Assembly: GCA_049999805.1 (NCBI GenBank)
Contig: JBNGIO010006342.1
Span: 289,241-310,623, forward strand
DNA: 21,383 nt
Direction: 5' to 3'
DNA from: Folioceros fuciformis
Lineage: Eukaryota; Anthocerotophyta; Anthocerotopsida; Anthocerotales
Below the pieces are notes generated by a model. That model ran no database searches, was not told the origin of the DNA, and was given only the letters and a program-made list of their open reading frames with translations. Shown one piece after another: positions 18,070 to 21,383 of this stretch; the stretch's first letter is position 1, and each line of letters starts with the position of its first letter. A program made the translations under genes and the position numbers.

Positions 18070-19153
18070 GAAGAAGGTGCGTGAGATTGATGCAGGATGA
18101 GCAACATGTTGCTTCAAATAGGAGGGTGAGGATAAGCTTCTCGACTCATTGCGCTTCCGGTCATGGCAGAAGATTTAGAGCTGCTCAGTCTTGGTGCAGG
18201 TCAGGGTGGAGCAATGGAGTTTAGGCCCCCTGTCAAACCATTTGCGTGTGAAGTCGTGCATGTTTCTTGAGCCTTGAGGGTCTCGTGGTGCTGGCTGGGG
18301 TGACACTGCATTTGAGTTCGCTGCTTGTGAGATCTGGACGGCCGCAAGGGATGTGGTATCAGGATCTCAGGAGCGTGTAGCGGGTCTTCACTAAGACGGA
18401 ACCTCTTTTTGAGTGGATTGGTTGGCAAGAAGAAAAAGCGTCCAGCGAAACTCCTCTTCTGGGCCAGTGGTAGATTCCTTTCATGCATCGGCTACGTCTT
18501 AGGACCAGCTGGTAGGGGTTGATGAGTGAGTGTTGCAGAGAGACGAAGTCGTTTTCCCAACTTCTTCATGGTACTCTGGACTCTTCGTAAGTAATTTGAT
18601 GGAACGCCTAGCCTGTAGGATGATAGGATGAACCACTTGTTCTGACCCCCTCCTCTTGGGCGATGATGATGACGGCAAGGAAGACGAGCTGCTCCGGCGG
18701 TTTCACGACTTCACTCTTCATCATTCGTAACGAGAGCTGCAATCAAACCCAGGTCATGGACAGTACACCACAAACTGATGATCAAGCGGTTAGCGTTCCC
18801 CGGTTGAGACGGTCCTCTTCGCTCCAGGAATTTCATTTCAAAGCCCGCAGCAGCTACGAGCTCCTTGTTCGTGGAGGCCAATAGCCATCAGAATTTTCAA
18901 CATTGATCTCTTGTTCGTCTTCGCAGCTCCAGGCCCGGCAGTCACTCACAAGACTGGCATCCGAGCGCAGGAACCACGGCCTCACTCGTTTCTCCAGCTC
19001 TGAGCGTCAAATTTCACGACCGAGACAGTCTCCGGGCGTACCACAGGCAAGGAAACAGTACCGAAAGCCCGTGTTCTCACAACTTGCCAAACATGGTGCC
19101 AAACAAGGGAAGGGAAGAGAGGTGAGCAAGTGTGCGTCGGCATAGCTTGCCAC
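18070..19153. other. Unrecognised region with weak coding hints
   Basis: No family is recognised. Plus-strand open frames lie at 18663-18884 (73 codons) and 18903-19145 (80 codons). An alternative register at about 18660-18730 reads GDDDDGKEDELLRRFHDFTL and meets a GTAACG donor. An acceptor-like TTGTTCGTCTTCGCAG ends at about 18927, and a donor-like GAGAG|GTGAGC lies near 19121. A spliced gene is possible, but the frame choice is ambiguous and the downstream part falls into a gap. Confidence 0.2.
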
Positions 19154-19253
19154 NNNNNNNNNNNNNNNNNNNNNNNNNNNNNNNNNNNNNNNNNNNNNNN
19201 NNNNNNNNNNNNNNNNNNNNNNNNNNNNNNNNNNNNNNNNNNNNNNNNNNNNN
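19154..19253. other. Assembly gap, 100 N
   Basis: Exactly 100 undetermined bases, the usual placeholder for a gap of unknown size. Confidence 0.99.
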
Positions 19254-20756
19254 ATTCGTGTACCACATTTCAGCTGGTGCCGGTGTCTTGCATCACCAGC
19301 CTCCACGCGCATCTTCTTCCCACGGCACCACCAGCACAGCTGGGAGCGGAGGCACAAGTCCAGATTCTATCATTAAAACTAATCTCGTGTTAGCATGAAG
19401 CAGATACCCAAAGATTCACTGCTTTGGCAATAGAAATGTCTCTCACCGCCCAGCATGAATGCTCTAAGTTACAAAGGTGGTAAGCCTAACTATCCTATAA
19501 GCTTAACAAACTATAATTACAAAATAAAAAGATATTATACATAAAATCAATGTGTATCGGAATTAATTAGAATTAATTACATTTAAGTTCAAGTTTTCNN
19601 NNNNNNNNNNNNNNNNNNNNNNNNNNNNNNNNNNNNNNNNNNNNNNNNNNNNNNNNNNNNNNNNNNNNNNNNNNNNNNNNNNNNNNNNNNNNNNNNNNTT
19701 TTCATATAAAATATTTTTTGAAAAAACAATTAGCTCATTCAATCATTCATAGTTATTCAATTCAAAAAAAAAAAAGAGGGTGAAAACTTTTTCTTTCAAA
19801 TATGTCATTCAAATCAAAATCCTTATATCTATATGTTATGTAAAATTAAATGCATGTTCTCCTAATATTTTAACCTACTCATTCTCAAGCAAGTGCAATC
19901 ACCCTCTTGGAACATTCTCTAGTGAGTAATCAGAATTTTTGAGAATTTTTTATTTTTTTTCTAAAAAAATATATTACTCCAACTTGGGAAATGCCCACTT
20001 ACCTACTCAGTTCTCTGTGTAATATGAACTTGATCTCCTTTCACAAAGCACATAGCAACACAATCTGTTCTCTTCAAGCTCACATAGCAACAATGTATAG
20101 CATAATGATGTTTCAAAGCACAAGAAGAAACAAAGCTTAATTGTAAGTTGAATCAGCTGCTAGGTTGGTGCTCCATCTATCTTCTTAATCCAAGCTTAGG
20201 CCATGTGTCTACCTTAGAGGTAGCTAATTGGTCAAATCCCAAAGAGCAGCGGTGGGTGGAGGAGGGTTAGTTAAAACAAGCAAGCAACTACTATTTTTTC
20301 ACAAAAACATGCAAGTCCACAAGCTATTCTAAGCAACCTTGTAATTGCTTAGCAAGGTGGACAACAAGTGCTAATCCTAGTCTTGAAATGATGCTAAAAA
20401 ATACTTAATTTGCATGTCTTGGCATGTAAGTGGTATAACCAGTGAGTGCTCAAGATGTGCATGAATGCAATTTGATCTTAGTCTCATAGATATAATTTGT
20501 GTTAAAGATTAATATAGTGTACATTGTTCAATATATTTTTTTGTGTTTAGATTGTCATGTTTAGTGGACATGAATTTTAAATTTAAATTAATAGTATGGT
20601 AATACAGATTGATGTAGTTTTTATTAATATTATTATTTTGAAAATAAGATTTGAAAATATAGAATAAATAAAATTATAAGAAAAGTTTGATTTATTTGTA
20701 TATATAGATGTGTACGTAAGTATGTATAGTACGTAGATTTGTATAAGTGGGTTGTG
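19254..20756. other. AT-rich intergenic DNA including a 100-N gap (19599-19698)
   Basis: No gene is recognised. The first 145 bp after the previous gap are GC-richer and open in two plus-strand frames, ending at 19393-19398, so they may be the tail of whatever lies left of the gap. The remainder is AT-rich with homopolymer runs and TATATA tracts (for example 20699-20706). Confidence 0.55.
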
Positions 20757-20780
20757 AAAGTCAACCAAGATGTTGACTTT
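20757..20780. promoter_or_regulatory. Perfect inverted pair of W-box elements
   Basis: AAAGTCAAC and GTTGACTTT are perfect 9-bp inverted arms separated by 6 bp. Each contains a W-box core (TTGACT), the site bound by plant WRKY factors, in opposite orientations. It lies about 270 bp upstream of the open frame at the right edge, consistent with a promoter element. Binding is inferred from motif identity only. Confidence 0.5.
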
Positions 20781-20828
20781 GGCGGTTGAGGCAAAACATG
20801 GAAGGCTTGTGGTGGAGTTGGTACCCCG

Positions 20829-20878
20829 GAAGGGAAGGGAAGGGAAGGAAGGGAAGGGAAAGGGAAGGGAAAGGGAAG
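20829..20878 (+). repeat. Purine tract (GGGAA)n
   Basis: There are eight GGG runs between 20832 and 20875, separated by 2-3 A or a GGAA step, which is enough for a G-quadruplex on the plus strand (GGGAAGGGAAAGGGAAGGG). A GAGAGAGAGAG run follows at about 20994-21005. Polypurine stretches of this kind are common in plant promoters and 5' leaders. Confidence 0.85.
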
Positions 20879-21023
20879 TCCCGAAGCGGGTAACCGGGCA
20901 GGCAAATGGTGAAGCCGTCGGCCTGCCCAGACAGATACGAATTAGTGGGACTACCGGAGAGGATAGGAAAGCCGGGGCGTGCGCGGGTAGCGGAGAGAGA
21001 GAGGGCCCGACCGTAGAGGGCAC

Positions 21024-21383
21024 ATGCAGAGAAAGAGCGGCCCAGCCGAGCCAAAGCCAAAGCCGGAGCCAAAGCCGGAGCCAAAGCCAGAGCCAAAGCC
21101 AGAGCCAAAGCCAAAGCGAAAGGCGAAGCTGAAGCCGAAGCGGAAGGCGGAAGCTGAAAGCCGAAGCCTGGTGAGGCTGAGCCAGAGGCAGAGGCAGAGC
21201 CCGAGCCCGAGCCCAGCAAAGCAGCAGGAAGCCCATCTCGCTCGCGCAGCTCGACGCAGAGGCCAAAACCGCGGCTCGCCTCGCCTTGTGCTGCCGCGCA
21301 TTGTGCTCACCAGCTTCCCGCGCTCCTCGCAAATCGCTTCCTTCCGCCGCCCTCTCTCACTCTCAGCTTCCCCTTCCCTTCCG
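21024..21383 (+). CDS. Partial open frame with KPEP repeats, open at the right edge
   Basis: Starting at ATG 21024, the frame runs 120 codons without a stop to the last base of the window. Residues 9-31 are a (E/K)PKP repeat encoded by the AAGCCA/GAGCCA hexamer. A basic segment (RKAKLKPKRKA) and an SPSPSP tract follow. From about residue 85 the sequence is Ser/Pro/Arg-rich with hydrophobic residues (LVLPRIVLTSFPRSSQIASF), similar in composition to a plastid transit peptide. No stop codon in 360 bp is expected partly because the segment is GC-rich and repetitive; the minus strand is also open here. Alternatively this is a 5' leader with the true start further right. No family is recognised. 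Confidence 0.3.
   Translation, partial: MQRKSGPAEPKPKPEPKPEPKPEPKPEPKPKRKAKLKPKRKAEAESRSLVRLSQRQRQSPSPSPAKQQEAHLARAARRRGQNRGSPRLVLPRIVLTSFPRSSQIASFRRPLSLSASPSLP
21046..21118 (+). repeat. Hexanucleotide repeat (AGCCAA / AGCCGG / AGCCAG)
   Basis: About 12 consecutive six-base units of the form GCCAAA, GCCGGA or GCCAGA occur, then decay into GAAGCTGAAGCCGAAGC. The period of six keeps all frames open and produces KPEP on plus and WLWLWL-type repeats on minus. Confidence 0.9.

Noticed and set aside
19130-19398. Open frames spanning the 100-N gap
   Set aside because: The apparent length comes from undetermined bases; only short sequence on either side is real.
20583-21332. 249-codon minus-strand frame with WLWLWL repeats as a membrane protein
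   Set aside because: It is the reverse strand of the hexanucleotide and purine repeats and runs into AT-rich DNA with no domain; the plus strand fits a promoter/5' region better.

Overview
The window looks like nuclear DNA of a land plant or close streptophyte relative. It carries a decayed Ty3/gypsy retrotransposon primed by initiator-Met tRNA, a single eukaryotic tRNA-Ala gene, AT-rich intergenic DNA, long minisatellite arrays, and a GC- and CT-rich segment at the right edge that resembles a plant promoter/5' region. The lineage cannot be fixed from the sequence. Four runs of N (13015-13024, 14846-14855, 19154-19253, 19599-19698) are assembly gaps.

Positions 1 to about 5731 hold a Ty3/gypsy element on the minus strand, cut by the left edge. 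In coding order it has a putative 5' LTR (5187-5731), a primer-binding site (5170-5182), gag with an AT-hook, coiled coils and a zinc knuckle, then protease, reverse transcriptase, RNase H and integrase. All coding parts are broken by stops and frameshifts, so the copy cannot act on its own. From 5732 to about 9150 the DNA is gene-poor, with a 61-bp duplication and a 27/54-bp AT-rich array. A tRNA-Ala(CGC) gene lies at 9223-9295 (minus). Next to it is a probable relic of a cytochrome P450 exon, followed by unrecognised open frames up to about 10.97 kb.

From about 10.98 to 17.6 kb the window is a nearly continuous mosaic of different tandem repeats. The most striking is an array of eight copies of a unit of about 157 bp (10987-12240). 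Each copy contains an imperfect hairpin of about 107 bp, with arms of about 38 bp and a loop of about 30 bp. The next array (30-bp unit) resembles the loop of that hairpin. It is followed by arrays with periods of 40, about 136, 48/68, about 60, 71, 68 and about 100 bp.

From 17.6 to 20.7 kb there are only weak coding hints and AT-rich DNA. The last 630 bp hold a perfect inverted pair of W-boxes, a purine tract with G-quadruplex potential, a hexanucleotide repeat, and a 120-codon frame that is still open at the right edge. These probably mark the start of a plus-strand gene lying mostly outside the window.
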